DNA from: Acanthornis magna
Lineage: Eukaryota > Chordata > Aves > Passeriformes > Acanthizidae
NCBI GenBank assembly: GCA_036785705.1
Contig: JAWUZG010000967.1
Coordinates: 84,585 to 148,584, forward strand
Reading direction: 5' to 3'
Length of the DNA stretch: 64,000 bases
The notes under the pieces are model-generated. The model searched no databases. It was given only the letters and a program-made list of their open reading frames with translations, and was not told where the DNA came from. Positions 23,909 to 38,209 of this stretch are shown here, piece by piece (positions within the stretch are counted from its first letter, which is position 1; each line of letters begins with the position of its first letter). The translations under genes and the position numbers were made by a program.

Positions 23909-26900
23909 GCACAAGATGCGAACAGAAGAAGCTACGTGGAGAATACATTCTCCACGCACGCTACCTTCTCCGGGAGCTGAACTTGCACGAGTTTTGCAAG
24001 TCTAAAGCTGGAGCAAAGTGTTTCTCTCTCTCTCTCGCTCCCTCTCTCTCTGCACATTGTCCCCGTGTCCCGGTGCTGCCAGAACATCGTAGCAGCGAGA
24101 AACATCCTTTGGAGACGAGCCTGCATGCTGCTATGCTTGCCCGTGCAGTTTGGATGCGAAATGCAGGGTGCACAGCAGCTCCGCGTTCTCCGGCACCTCG
24201 CTCCGGCTTCTAGCCGCCTAAGACGCACCTTAGCCGGCTAGGCGCTCTTAGCTCGCAAAGCGCGAGAAAGAAGCGGACGGCTCTCTGCGGTCCGGCACAA
24301 GATGCGAACAGAAGAGGCTACGTGGAGAATACATTCTCCACGCACGCTACCTTCTCCGGGAGCTGAACTTGCACGAGTTTTGCAAGTCTAAAGCTGGAGC
24401 AAAGTGTTTCTCTCTCTCTCTCGCTCCCTCTCTCTCTGCACATTGTCCCCCTGTCCCGGTGCTGCCAGAACATCGTAGCAGCGAGAAACATCCTTTGGAG
24501 ACGAGCCTGCATGCTGCTATGCTTGCCCGTGCAGTTTGGATGCGAAATGCAGGGTGCACAGCAGCTCCGCGTTCTCCGGCACCTCGCTCCGGCTTCTAGC
24601 CGCCTAAGACGCACCTTAGCCGGCTAGGCGCTCTTAGCTCGCAAAGCGCGAGAAAGAAGCGGACGGCTCTCTGCGGTCCGGCACAAGATGCGAACAGAAG
24701 AAGCTACGTGGAGAATACATTCTCCACGCACGCTACCTTCTCCGGGAGCTGAACTTGCACGAGTTTTGCAAGTCTAAAGCTGGAGCAAAGTGTTTCTCTC
24801 TCTCTCTCGCTCCCTCTCTCTCTGCACATTGTCCCCGTGTCCCGGTGCTGCCAGAACATCGTAGCAGCGAGAAACATCCTTGGAGACGAGCCTGCATGCT
24901 GCTATGCTTGCCCGTGCAGTTTGGATGCGAAATGCAGGGTGCACAGCAGCTCCGCGTTCTCCGGCATCTCGCTCCGGCTTCTAGCCGCCTAAGACGCACC
25001 TTAGCCGGCTAGGCGCTCTTAGCTCGCAAAGCGCGAGAAAGAAGCGGACGGCTCTCTGCGGTCCGGCACAAGATGCGAACAGAAGAAGCTACGTGGAGAA
25101 TACATTCTCCACGCACGCTACCTTCTCCGGGAGCTGAACTTGCACGAGTTTTGCAAGTCTAAAGCTGGAGCAAAGTGTTTCTCTCTCTCTCTCGCTCCCT
25201 CTCTCTCTGCACATTGTCCCCGTGTCCCGGTGCTGCCAGAACATCGTAGCAGCGAGAAACATCCTTTGGAGACGAGCCTGCATGCTGCTATGCTTGCCCG
25301 TGCAGTTTGGATGCGAAATGCAGGGTGCACAGCAGCTCCGCGTTCTCCGGCACCTCGCTCCGGCTTCTAGCCGCCTAAGACGCACCTTAGCCGGCTAGGC
25401 GCTCTTAGCTCGCAAAGCGCGAGAAAGAAGCGGACGGCTCTCTGCGGTCCGGCACAAGATGCGAACAGAAGAAGCTACGTGGAGAATACATTCTCCACGC
25501 ACGCTACCTTCTCCGGGAGCTGAACTTGCACGAGTTTTGCAAGTCTAAAGCTGGAGCAAAGTGTTTCTCTCTCTCTCTCGCTCCCTCTCTCTCTGCACAT
25601 TGTCCCCGTGTCCCGGTGCTGCCAGAACATCGTAGCAGCGAGAAACATCCTTTGGAGACGAGCCTGCATGCTGCTATGCTTGCCCGTGCAGTTTGGATGC
25701 GAAATGCAGGGTGCACAGCAGCTCCGCGTTCTCCGGCACCTCGCTCCGGCTTCTAGCCGCCTAAGACGCACCTTAGCCGGCTAGGCGCTCTTAGCTCGCA
25801 AAGCGCGAGAAAGAAGCGGACAGCTCTCTGCGGTCCGGCACAAGATGCGAACAGAAGAAGCTACGTGGAGAATACATTCTCCACGCACGCTACCTTCTCC
25901 GGGAGCTGAACTTGCACGAGTTTTGCAAGTCTAAAGCTGGAGCAAAGTGTTTCTCTCTCTCTCTCGCTCCCTCTCTCTCTGCACATTGTCCCCGTGTCCG
26001 GTGCTGCCAGAACATCGTAGCAGCGAGAAACATCCTTTGGAGACGAGCCTGCATGCTGCTATGCTTGCCCGTGCAGTTTGGATGCGAAATGCAGGGTGCA
26101 CAGCAGCTCCGCGTTCTCCGGCACCTCGCTCCGGCTTCTAGCCGCCTAAGACGCACCTTAGGCGGCTAGGCGCTCTTAGCTCGCAAAGCGCGAGAAAGAA
26201 GCGGACGGCTCTCTGCGGTCCGGCACAAGATGCGAACAGAAGAAGCTACGTGGAGAATACATTCTCCACGCACGCTACCTTCTCCGGGAGCTGAACTTGC
26301 ACGAGTTTTGCAAGTCTAAAGCTGGAGCAAAGTGTTTCTCTCTCTCTCTCGCTCCCTCTCTCTCTGCACATTGTCCCCGTGTCCCGGTGCTGCCAGAACA
26401 TCGTAGCAGCGAGAAACATCCTTTGGAGACGAGCCTGCATGCTGCTATGCTTGCCCGTGCAGTTTGGATGCGAAATGCAGGGTGCACAGCAGCTCCGCGT
26501 TCTCCGGCACCTCGCTCCGGCTTCTAGCCGCCTAAGACGCACCTTAGCCGGCTAGGCGCTCTTAGCTCGCAAAGCGCGAGAAAGAAGCGGACAGCTCTCT
26601 GCGGTCCGACACAAGATGCGAACAGAAGAGGCTACGTGGAGAATACATTCTCCACGCACGCTACCTTCTCCGGGAGCTGAACTTGCACGAGTTTTGCAAG
26701 TCTAAAGCTGGAGCAAAGTGTTTCTCTCTCTCTCTCGCTCCCTCTCTCTCTGCACATTGTCCCCGTGTCCCGGTGCTGCCAGAACATCGTAGCAGCGAGA
26801 AACATCCTTTGGAGACGAGCCTGCATGCTGCTATGCTTGCCCGTGCAGTTTGGATGCGAAATGCAGGGTGCACAGCAGCTCCGCGTTCTCCGGCACCTCG

Positions 26901-29900
26901 CTCCGGCTTCTAGCCGCCTAAGACGCACCTTAGCCGGCTAGGCGCTCTTAGCTCGCAAAGCGCGAGAAAGAAGCGGACAGCTCTCTGCGGTCCGGCACAA
27001 GATGCGAACAGAAGAGGCTACGTGGAGAATACATTCTCCACGCACGCTACCTTCTCCGGGAGCTGAACTTGCACGAGTTTTGCAAGTCTAAAGCTGGAGC
27101 AAAGTGTTTCTCTCTCTCTCTCGCTCCCTCTCTCTCTGCACATTGTCCCCGTGTCCCGGTGCTGCCAGAACATCGTAGCAGCGAGAAACATCCTTTGGAG
27201 ACGAGCCTGCATGCTGCTATGCTTGCCCGTGCAGTTTGGATGCGAAATGCAGGGTGCACAGCAGCTCCGCGTTCTCCGGCACCTCGCTCCGGCTTCTAGC
27301 CGCCTAAGACGCACCTTAGCCGGCTAGGCGCTCTTAGCTCGCAAAGCGCGAGAAAGAAGCGGACGGCTCTCTGCGGTCCGGCACAAGATGCGAACAGAAG
27401 AAGCTACGTGGAGAATACATTCTCCACGCACGCTACCTTCTCCGGGAGCTGAACTTGCACGAGTTTTGCAAGTCTAAAGCTGGAGCAAAGTGTTTCTCTC
27501 TCTCTCTCGCTCCCTCTCTCTCTGCACATTGTCCCCGTGTCCCGGTGCTGCCAGAACATCGTAGCAGCGAGAAACATCCTTTGGAGACGAGCCTGCATGC
27601 TGCTATGCTTGCCCGTGCAGTTTGGATGCGAAATGCAGGGTGCACAGCAGCTCCGCGTTCTCCGGCACCTCGCTCCGGCTTCTAGCCGCCTAAGACGCAC
27701 CTTAGCCGGCTAGGCGCTCTTAGCTCGCAAAGCGCGAGAAAGAAGCGGACAGCTCTCTGCGGTCCGGCACAAGATGCGAACAGAAGAGGCTACGTGGAGA
27801 ATACATTCTCCACGCACGCTACCTTCTCCGGGAGCTGAACTTGCACGAGTTTTGCAAGTCTAAAGCTGGAGCAAAGTGTTTCTCTCTCTCTCTCGCTCCC
27901 TCTCTCTCTGCACATTGTCCCCGTGTCCCGGTGCTGCCAGAACATCGTAGCAGCGTGAAACATCCTTTGGAGACGAGCCTGCATGCTGCTATGCTTGCCC
28001 GTGCAGTTTGGATGCGAAATGCAGGGTGCACAGCAGCTCCGCGTTCTCCGGCACCTCGCTCCGGCTTCTAGCCGCCTAAGACGCACCTTAGCCGGCTAGG
28101 CGCTCTTAGCTCGCAAAGCGCGAGAAAGAAGCGGACGGCTCTCTGCGGTCCGGCACAAGATGCGAACAGAAGAAGCTACGTGGAGAATACATTCTCCACG
28201 CACGCTACCTTCTCCGGGAGCTGAACTTGCACGAGTTTTGCAAGTCTAAAGCTGGAGCAAAGTGTTTCTCTCTCTCTCTCGCTCCCTCTCTCTCTGCACA
28301 TTGTCCCCGTGTCCCGGTGCTGCCAGAACATCGTAGCAGCGAGAAACATCCTTTGGAGACGAGCCTGCATGCTGCTATGCTTGCCCGTGCAGTTTGGATG
28401 CGAAATGCAGGGTGCACAGCAGCTCCGCGTTCTCCGGCACCTCGCTCCGGCTTCTAGCCGCCTAAGACGCACCTTAGCCGGCTAGGCGCTCTTAGCTCGC
28501 AAAGCGCGAGAAAGAAGCGGACGGCTCTCTGCGGTCCGGCACAAGATGCGAACAGAAGAAGCTACGTGGAGAATACATTCTCCACGCACGCTACCTTCTC
28601 CGGGAGCTGAACTTGCATGAGTTTTGCAAGTCTAAAGCTGGAGCAAAGTGTTTCTCTCTCTCTCTCGCTCCCTCTCTCTCTGCACATTGTCCCCGTGTCC
28701 CGGTGCTGCCAGAACATCGTAGCAGCGAGAAACATCCTTTGGAGACGAGCCTGCATGCTGCTATGCTTGCCCGTGCAGTTTGGATGTGAAATGCAGGGTG
28801 CACAGCAGCTCCGCGTTCTCCGGCACCTCGCTCCGGCTTCTAGCCGCCTAAGACGCACCTTAGCCGGCTAGGCGCTCTTAGCTCGCAAAGCGCGAGAAAG
28901 AAGCCGACGGCTCTCTGCGGTCCGGCACAAGATGCGAACAGAAGAGGCTACGTGGAGAATACATTCTCCACGCACGCTACCTTCTCCGGGAGCTGAACTT
29001 GCACGAGTTTTGTAAGTCTAAAGCTGGAGCAAAGTGTTTCTCTCTCTCTCTCGCTCCCTCTCTCTCTGCACATTGTCCCCGTGTCCCGGTGCTGCCAGAA
29101 CATCGTAGCAGCGTGAAACATCCTTTGGAGACGAGCCTGCATGCTGCTATGCTTGCCCGTGCAGTTTGGATGCGAAATGCAGGGTGCACAGCAGCTCCGC
29201 GTTCTCCGGCACCTCGCTCCGGCTTCTAGCCGCCTAAGACGCACCTTAGCCGGCTAGGCGCTCTTAGCTCGCAAAGCGCGAGAAAGAAGCGGACGGCTCT
29301 CTGCGGTCCGGCACAAGATGCGAACAGAAGAAGCTACGTGGAGAATACATTCTCCACGCACGCTACCTTCTCCGGGAGCTGAACTTGCACGAGTTTTGCA
29401 AGTCTAAAGCTGGAGCAAAGTGTTTCTCTCTCTCTCTCGCTCCCTCTCTCTCTGCACATTGTCCCCGTGTCCCGGTGCTGCCAGAACATCGTAGCAGCGA
29501 GAAACATCCTTTGGAGACGAGCCTGCATGCTGCTATGCTTGCCCGTGCAGTTTGGATGCGAAATGCAGGGTGCACAGCAGCTCCGCGTTCTCCGGCACCT
29601 CGCTCCGGCTTCTAGCCGCCTAAGACGCACCTTAGCCGGCTAGGCGCTCTTAGCTCGCAAAGCGCGAGAAAGAAGCGGACAGCTCTCTGCGGTCCGGCAC
29701 AAGATGCGAACAGAAGAGGCTACGTGGAGAATACATTCTCCACGCACGCTACCTTCTCCGGGAGCTGAACTTGCACGAGTTTTGTAAGTCTAAAGCTGGA
29801 GCAAAGTGTTTCTCTCTCTCTCTCGCTCCCTCTCTCTCTGCACATTGTCCCCGTGTCCCGGTGCTGCCAGAACATCGTAGCAGCGTGAAACATCCTTTGG

Positions 29901-32900
29901 AGACGAGCCTGCATGCTGCTATGCTTGCCCGTGCAGTTTGGATGCGAAATGCAGGGTGCACAGCAGCTCCGCGTTCTCCGGCACCTCGCTCCGGCTTCTA
30001 GCCGCCTAAGACGCACCTTAGCCGGCTAGGCGCTCTTAGCTCGCAAAGCGCGAGAAAGAAGCGGACGGCTCTCTGCGGTCCGGCACAAGATGCGAACAGA
30101 AGAAGCTACGTGGAGAATACATTCTCCACGCACGCTACCTTCTCCGGGAGCTGAACTTGCACGAGTTTTGCAAGTCTAAAGCTGGAGCAAAGTGTTTCTC
30201 TCTCTCTCTCGCTCCCTCTCTCTCTGCACATTGTCCCCGTGTCCCGGTGCTGCCAGAACATCGTAGCAGCGAGAAACATCCTTTGGAGATGAGCCTGCAT
30301 GCTGCTATGCTTGCCCGTGCAGTTTGGATGTGAAATGCAGGGTGCACAGCAGCTCCGCGTTCTCCGGCACCTCGCTCCGGCTTCTAGCCGCCTAAGACGC
30401 ACCTTAGCCGGCTAGGCGCTCTTAGCTCGCAAAGCGCGAGAAAGAAGCGGACAGCTCTCTGCGGTCCGGCACAAGATGCGAACAGAAGAAGCTACGTGGA
30501 GAATACATTCTCCACGCACGCTACCTTCTCCGGGAGATGAACTTGCACGAGTTTTGTAAGTCTAAAGCTGGAGCAAAGTGTTTCTCTCTCTCTCTCGCTC
30601 CCTCTCTCTCTGCACATTGTCCCCGTGTCCCGGTGCTGCCAGAACATCGTAGCAGCGTGAAACATCCTTTGGAGACGAGCCTGCATGCTGCTATGCTTGC
30701 CCGTGCAGTTTGGATGCGAAATGCAGGGTGCACAGCAGCTCCGCGTTCTCCGGCACCTCGCTCCGGCTTCTAGCCGCCTAAGACGCACCTTAGCCGGCTA
30801 GGCGCTCTTAGCTCGCAAAGCGCGAGAAAGAAGCGGACGGCTCTCTGCGGTCCGGCACAAGATGCGAACAGAAGAAGCTACGTGGAGAATACATTCTCCA
30901 CGCACGCTACCTTCTCCGGGAGCTGAACTTGCACGAGTTTTGCAAGTCTAAAGCTGGAGCAAAGTGTTTCTCTCTCTCTCTCGCTCCCTCTCTCTCTGCA
31001 CATTGTCCCCGTGTCCCGGTGCTGCCAGAACATCGTAGCAGCGAGAAACATCCTTTGGAGACGAGCCTGCATGCTGCTATGCTTGCCCGTGCAGTTTGGA
31101 TGTGAAATGCAGGGTGCACAGCAGCTCCGCGTTCTCCGGCACCTCGCTCCGGCTTCTAGCCGCCTAAGACGCACCTTAGCCGGCTAGGCGCTCTTAGCTC
31201 GCAAAGCGCGAGAAAGAAGCGGACGGCTCTCTGCGGTCCGGCACAAGATGCGAACAGAAGAAGCTACGTGGAGAATACATTCACCACGCACGCTACCTTC
31301 TCCGGGAGCTGAACTTGCACGAGTTTTGCAAGTCTAAAGCTGGAGCAAAGTGTTTCTCTCTCTCTCTCGCTCCCTCTCTCTCTGCACATTGTCCCCGTGT
31401 CCCGGTGCTGCCAGAACATCGTAGCAGCGAGAAACATCCTTTGGAGACGAGCCTGCATGCTGCTATGCTTGCCCGTGCAGTTTGGATGCGAAATGCAGGG
31501 TGCACAGCAGCTCCGCGTTCTCCGGCACCTCGCTCCGGCTTCTAGCCGCCTAAGACGCACCTTAGCCGGCTAGGCGCTCTTAGCTCGCAAAGCGCGAGAA
31601 AGAAGCGGACAGCTCTCTGCGGTCCGGCACAAGATGCGAACAGAAGAAGCTACGTGGAGAATACATTCTCCACGCACGCTACCTTCTCCGGGAGCTGAAC
31701 TTGCACGAGTTTTGCAAGTCTAAAGCTGGAGCAAAGTGTTTCTCTCTCTCTCTCGCTCCCTCTCTCTCTGCACATTGTCCCCGTGTCCCGGTGCTGCCAG
31801 AACATCGTAGCAGCGAGAAACATCCTTTGGAGATGAGCCTGCATGCTGCTATGCTTGCCCGTGCAGTTTGGATGTGAAATGCAGGGTGCACAGCAGCTCC
31901 GCGTTCTCCGGCACCTCGCTCCGGCTTCTAGCCGCCTAAGACGCACCTTAGCCGGCTAGGCGCTCTTAGCTCGCAAAGCGCGAGAAAGAAGCGGACGGCT
32001 CTCTGCGGTCCGGCACAAGATGCGAACAGAAGAGGCTACGTGGAGAATACATTCTCCACGCACGCTACCTTCTCCGGGAGCTGAACTTGCACGAGTTTTG
32101 TAAGTCTAAAGCTGGAGCAAAGTGTTTCTCTCTCTCTCTCGCTCCCTCTCTCTCTGCACATTGTCCCCGTGTCCCGGTGCTGCCAGAACATCGTAGCAGC
32201 GTGAAACATCCTTTGGAGACGAGCCTGCATGCTGCTATGCTTGCCCGTGCAGTTTGGATGTGAAATGCAGGGTGCACAGCAGCTCCGCGTTCTCCGGCAC
32301 CTCGCTCCGGCTTCTAGCCGCCTAAGACGCACCTTAGCCGGCTAGGCGCTCTTAGCTCGCAAAGCGCGAGAAAGAAGCGGACGGCTCTCTGCGGTCCGGC
32401 ACAAGATGCGAACAGAAGAAGCTACGTGGAGAATACATTCTCCACGCACGCTACCTTCTCCGGGAGCTGAACTTGCACGAGTTTTGCAAGTCTAAAGCTG
32501 GAGCAAAGTGTTTCTCTCTCTCTCTCGCTCCCTCTCTCTCTGCACATTGTCCCCGTGTCCCGGTGCTGCCAGAACATCGTAGCAGCGAGAAACATCCTTT
32601 GGAGACGAGCCTGCATGCTGCTATGCTTGCCCGTGCAGTTTGGATGCGAAATGCAGGGTGCACAGCAGCTCCGCGTTCTCCGGCACCTCGCTCCGGCTTC
32701 TAGCCGCCTAAGACGCACCTTAGCCGGCTAGGCGCTCTTAGCTCGCAAAGCGCGAGAAAGAAGCGGACAGCTCTCTGCGGTCCGGCACAAGATGCGAACA
32801 GAAGAGGCTACGTGGAGAATACATTCTCCACGCACGCTACCTTCTCCGGGAGCTGAACTTGCACGAGTTTTGTAAGTCTAAAGCTGGAGCAAAGTGTTTC

Positions 32901-35900
32901 TCTCTCTCTCTCGCTCCCTCTCTCTCTGCACATTGTCCCCGTGTCCCGGTGCTGCCAGAACATCGTAGCAGCGTGAAACATCCTTTGGAGACGAGCCTGC
33001 ATGCTGCTATGCTTGCCCGTGCAGTTTGGATGCGAAATGCAGGGTGCACAGCAGCTCCGCGTTCTCCGGCACCTCGCTCCGGCTTCTAGCCGCCTAAGAC
33101 GCACCTTAGCCGGCTAGGCGCTCTTAGCTCGCAAAGCGCGAGAAAGAAGCGGACGGCTCTCTGCGGTCCGGCACAAGATGCGAACAGAAGAAGCTACGTG
33201 GAGAATACATTCTCCACGCACGCTACCTTCTCCGGGAGCTGAACTTGCACGAGTTTTGCAAGTCTAAAGCTGGAGCAAAGTGTTTCTCTCTCTCTCTCGC
33301 TCCCTCTCTCTCTGCACATTGTCCCCGTGTCCCGGTGCTGCCAGAACATCGTAGCAGCGAGAAACATCCTTTGGAGACGAGCCTGCATGCTGCTATGCTT
33401 GCCCGTGCAGTTTGGATGCGAAATGCAGGGTGCACAGCAGCTCCGCGTTCTCCGGCACCTCGCTCCGGCTTCTAGCCGCCTAAGACGCACCTTAGCCGGC
33501 TAGGCGCTCTTAGCTCGCAAAGCGCGAGAAAGAAGCGGACAGCTCTCTGCGGTCCGGCACAAGATGCGAACAGAAGAAGCTACGTGGAGAATACATTCAC
33601 CACGCACGCTACCTTCTCCGGGAGCTGAACTTGCACGAGTTTTGCAAGTCTAAAGCTGGAGCAAAGTGTTTCTCTCTCTCTCTCGCTCCCTCTCTCTCTG
33701 CACATTGTCCCCGTGTCCCGGTGCTGCCAGAACATCGTAGCAGCGAGAAACATCCTTTGGAGATGAGCCTGCATGCTGCTATGTCTGCCGGTGCAGTTTG
33801 GATGCGAAATGCAGGGTGCACAGCAGCTCCGCGTTCTCCGGCACCTCGCTCCGGCTTCTAGCCGCCTAAGACGCACCTTAGCCGGCTAGGCGCTCTTAGC
33901 TCGCAAAGCGCGAGAAAGAAGCGGACGGCTCTCTGCGGTCCGGCACAAGATGCGAACAGAAGAAGCTACGTGGAGAATACATTCTCCACGCACGCTACCT
34001 TCTCCGGGAGCTGAACTTGCACGAGTTTTGCAAGTCTAAAGCTGGAGCAAAGTGTTTCTCTCTCTCTCTCGCTCCCTCTCTCTCTGCACATGTCCCCGTG
34101 TCCCGGTGCTGCCAGAACATCGTAGCAGCGTGAAACATCCTTTGGAGACGAGCCTGCATGCTGCTATGCTTGCCCGTGCAGTTTGGATGCGAAATGCAGG
34201 GTGCACAGCAGCTCCGCGTTCTCCGGCACCTCGCTCCGGCTTCTAGCCGCCTAAGACGCACCTTAGCCGGCTAGGCGCTCTTAGCTCGCAAAGCGCGAGA
34301 AAGAAGCGGACGGCTCTCTGCGGTCCGGCACAAGATGCGAACAGAAGAAGCTACGTGGAGAATACATTCTCCACGCACGCTACCTTCTCCGGGAGCTGAA
34401 CTTGCACGAGTTTTGCAAGTCTAAAGCTGGAGCAAAGTGTTTCTCTCTCTCTCTCGCTCCCTCTCTCTCTGCACATTGTCCCCGTGTCCCGGTGCTGCCA
34501 GAACATCGTAGCAGCGAGAAACATCCTTTGGAGACGAGCCTGCATGCTGCTATGCTTGCCCGTGCAGTTTGGATGCGAAATGCAGGGTGCACAGCAGCTC
34601 CGCGTTCTCCGGCACCTCGCTCCGGCTTCTAGCCGCCTAAGACGCACCTTAGCCGGCTAGGCGCTCTTAGCTCGCAAAGCGCGAGAAAGAAGCGGACGGC
34701 TCTCTGCGGTCCGGCACAAGATGCGAACAGAAGAAGCTACGTGGAGAATACATTCTCCACGCACGCTACCTTCTCCGGGAGCTGAACTTGCACGAGTTTT
34801 GCAAGTCTAAAGCTGGAGCAAAGTGTTTCTCTCTCTCTCTCGCTCCCTCTCTCTCTGCACATTGTCCCCGTGTCCCGGTGCTGCCAGAACATCGTAGCAG
34901 CGAGAAACATCCTTTGGAGACGAGCCTGCATGCTGCTATGCTTGCCCGTGCAGTTTGGATGCGAAATGCAGGGTGCACAGCAGCTCCGCGTTCTCCGGCA
35001 CCTCGCTCCGGCTTCTAGCCGCCTAAGACGCACCTTAGCCGGCTAGGCGCTCTTAGCTCGCAAAGCGCGAGAAAGAAGCGGACAGCTCTCTGCGGTCCGG
35101 CACAAGATGCGAACAGAAGAGGCTACGTGGAGAATACATTCTCCACGCACGCTACCTTCTCCGGGAGCTGAACTTGCACGAGTTTTGCAAGTCTAAAGCT
35201 GGAGCAAAGTGTTTCTCTCTCCCTCTCGCTCCCTCTCTCTCTGCACATTGTCCCCGTGTCCCGGTGCTGCCAGAACATCGTAGCAGCGTGAAACATCCTT
35301 TGGAGACGAGCCTGCATGCTGCTATGCTTGCCCGTGCAGTTTGGATGCGAAATGCAGGGTGCACAGCAGCTCCGCGTTCTCCGGCACCTCGCTCCGGCTT
35401 CTAGCCGCCTAAGACGCACCTTAGCCGGCTAGGCGCTCTTAGCTCGCAAAGCGCGAGAAAGAAGCGGACAGCTCTCTGCGGTCCGGCACAAGATGCGAAC
35501 AGAAGAGGCTACGTGGAGAATACATTCTCCACGCACGCTACCTTCTCCGGGAGCTGAACTTGCACGAGTTTTGCAAGTCTAAAGCTGGAGCAAAGTGTTT
35601 CTCTCTCTCTCTCGCTCCCTCTCTCTCTGCACATTGTCCCCGTGTCCCGGTGCTGCCAGAACATCGTAGCAGCGTGAAACATCCTTTGGAGACGAGCCTG
35701 CATGCTGCTATGCTTGCCCGTGCAGTTTGGATGCGAAATGCAGGGTGCACAGCAGCTCCGCGTTCTCCGGCACCTCGCTCCGGCTTCTAGCCGCCTAAGA
35801 CGCACCTTAGCCGGCTAGGCGCTCTTAGCTCGCAAAGCGCGAGAAAGAAGCGGACGGCTCTCTGCGGTCCGGCACAAGATGCGAACAGAAGAAGCTACGT

Positions 35901-38209
35901 GGAGAATACATTCTCCACGCACGCTACCTTCTCCGGGAGCTGAACTTGCACGAGTTTTGCAAGTCTAAAGCTGGAGCAAAGTGTTTCTCTCTCTCTCTCG
36001 CTCCCTCTCTCTCTGCACATTGTCCCCGTGTCCCGGTGCTGCCAGAACATCGTAGCAGCGAGAAACATCCTTTGGAGATGAGCCTGCATGCTGCTATGCT
36101 TGCCCGTGCAGTTTGGATGTGAAATGCAGGGTGCACAGCAGCTCCGCGTTCTCCGGCACCTCGCTCCGGCTTCTAGCCGCCTAAGACGCACCTTAGCCGG
36201 CTAGGCGCTCTTAGCTCGCAAAGCGCGAGAAAGAAGCCGACGGCTCTCTGCGGTCCGGCACAAGATGCGAACAGAAGAGGCTACGTGGAGAATACATTCT
36301 CCACGCACGCTACCTTCTCCGGGAGCTGAACTTGCACGAGTTTTGTAAGTCTAAAGCTGGAGCAAAGTGTTTCTCTCTCTCTCTCGCTCCCTCTCTCTCT
36401 GCACATTGTCCCCGTGTCCCGGTGCTGCCAGAACATCGTAGCAGCGTGAAACATCCTTTGGAGACGAGCCTGCATGCTGCTATGCTTGCCCGTGCAGTTT
36501 GGATGCGAAATGCAGGGTGCACAGCAGCTCCGCGTTCTCCGGCACCTCGCTCCGGCTTCTAGCCGCCTAAGACGCACCTTAGCCGGCTAGGCGCTCTTAG
36601 CTCGCAAAGCGCGAGAAAGAAGCGGACGGCTCTCTGCGGTCCGGCACAAGATGCGAACAGAAGAAGCTACGTGGAGAATACATTCTCCACGCACGCTACC
36701 TTCTCCGGGAGCTGAACTTGCACGAGTTTTGCAAGTCTAAAGCTGGAGCAAAGTGTTTCTCTCTCTCTCTCGCTCCCTCTCTCTCTGCACATTGTCCCCG
36801 TGTCCCGGTGCTGCCAGAACATCGTAGCAGCGTGAAACATCCTTTGGAGACGAGCCTGCATGCTGCTATGCTTGCCCGTGCAGTTTGGATGCGAAATGCA
36901 GGGTGCACAGCAGCTCCGCGTTCTCCGGCACCTCGCTCCGGCTTCTAGCCGCCTAAGACGCACCTTAGCCGGCTAGGCGCTCTTAGCTCGCAAAGCGCGA
37001 GAAAGAAGCGGACAGCTCTCTGCGGTCCGGCACAAGATGCGAACAGAAGAGGCTACGTGGAGAATACATTCTCCACGCACGCTACCTTCTCCGGGAGCTG
37101 AACTTGCACGAGTTTTGCAAGTCTAAAGCTGGAGCAAAGTGTTTCTCTCTCCCTCTCGCTCCCTCTCTCTCTGCACATTGTCCCCGTGTCCCGGTGCTGC
37201 CAGAACATCGTAGCAGCGTGAAACATCCTTTGGAGACGAGCCTGCATGCTGCTATGCTTGCCCGTGCAGTTTGGATGCGAAATGCAGGGTGCACAGCAGC
37301 TCCGCGTTCTCCGGCACCTCGCTCCGGCTTCTAGCCGCCTAAGACGCACCTTAGCCGGCTAGGCGCTCTTAGCTCGCAAAGCGCGAGAAAGAAGCGGACG
37401 GCTCTCTGCGGTCCGGCACAAGATGCGAACAGAAGAGGCTACGTGGAGAATACATTCTCCACGCACGCTACCTTCTCCGGGAGCTGAACTTGCACGAGTT
37501 TTGTAAGTCTAAAGCTGGAGCAAAGTGTTTCTCTCTCCCTCTCGCTCCCTCTCTCTCTGCACATTGTCCCCGTGTCCCGGTGCTGCCAGAACATCGTAGC
37601 AGCGAGAAACATCCTTTGGAGACGAGCCTGCATGCTGCTATGCTTGCCCGTGCAGTTTGGATGCGAAATGCAGGGTGCACAGCAGCTCCGCGTTCTCCGG
37701 CACCTCGCTCCGGCTTCTAGCCGCCTAAGACGCACCTTAGCCGGCTAGGCGCTCTTAGCTCGCAAAGCGCGAGAAAGAAGCGGACAGCTCTCTGCGGTCC
37801 GGCACAAGATGCGAACAGAAGAGGCTACGTGGAGAATACATTCTCCACGCACGCTACCTTCTCCGGGAGCTGAACTTGCACGAGTTTTGTAAGTCTAAAG
37901 CTGGAGCAAAGTGTTTCTCTCTCTCTCTCGCTCCCTCTCTCTCTGCACATTGTCCCCGTGTCCCGGTGCTGCCAGAACATCGTAGCAGCGTGAAACATCC
38001 TTTGGAGACGAGCCTGCATGCTGCTATGCTTGCCCGTGCAGTTTGGATGCGAAATGCAGGGTGCACAGCAGCTCCGCGTTCTCCGGCACCTCGCTCCGGC
38101 TTCTAGCCGCCTAAGACGCACCTTAGCCGGCTAGGCGCTCTTAGCTCGCAAAGCGCGAGAAAGAAGCGGACGGCTCTCTGCGGTCCGGCACAAGATGCGA
38201 ACAGAAGAA

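Larger units (their letters stand above)
23545..23930. repeat. Reference (majority-type) satellite monomer, 386 bp
   Basis: This copy carries the commonest base at the main variable sites: GTTTTGCAAG at 61-70, AGCGAGAAAC around 164-173, GAGACGAGCC around 182-191, CTTGCCCGTG around 216-225, GATGCGAAAT around 233-242, TTAGCCGGCT at 300-309, GCGGACGGCT around 343-352 and GAAGAAGCT at the junction. Hand count gives about 57% GC and about 30 CpG. Order inside the unit: palindrome 5-26, inverted repeat 51-71, CT tract 91-121, SNP-rich centre, 13-bp-stem inverted repeat 280-311, then short inverted repeats at 322-336 and 344-364. No internal sub-repeat beyond the CT tract was found, so the unit is not an obvious dimer of a smaller satellite. 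Confidence 0.95.
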
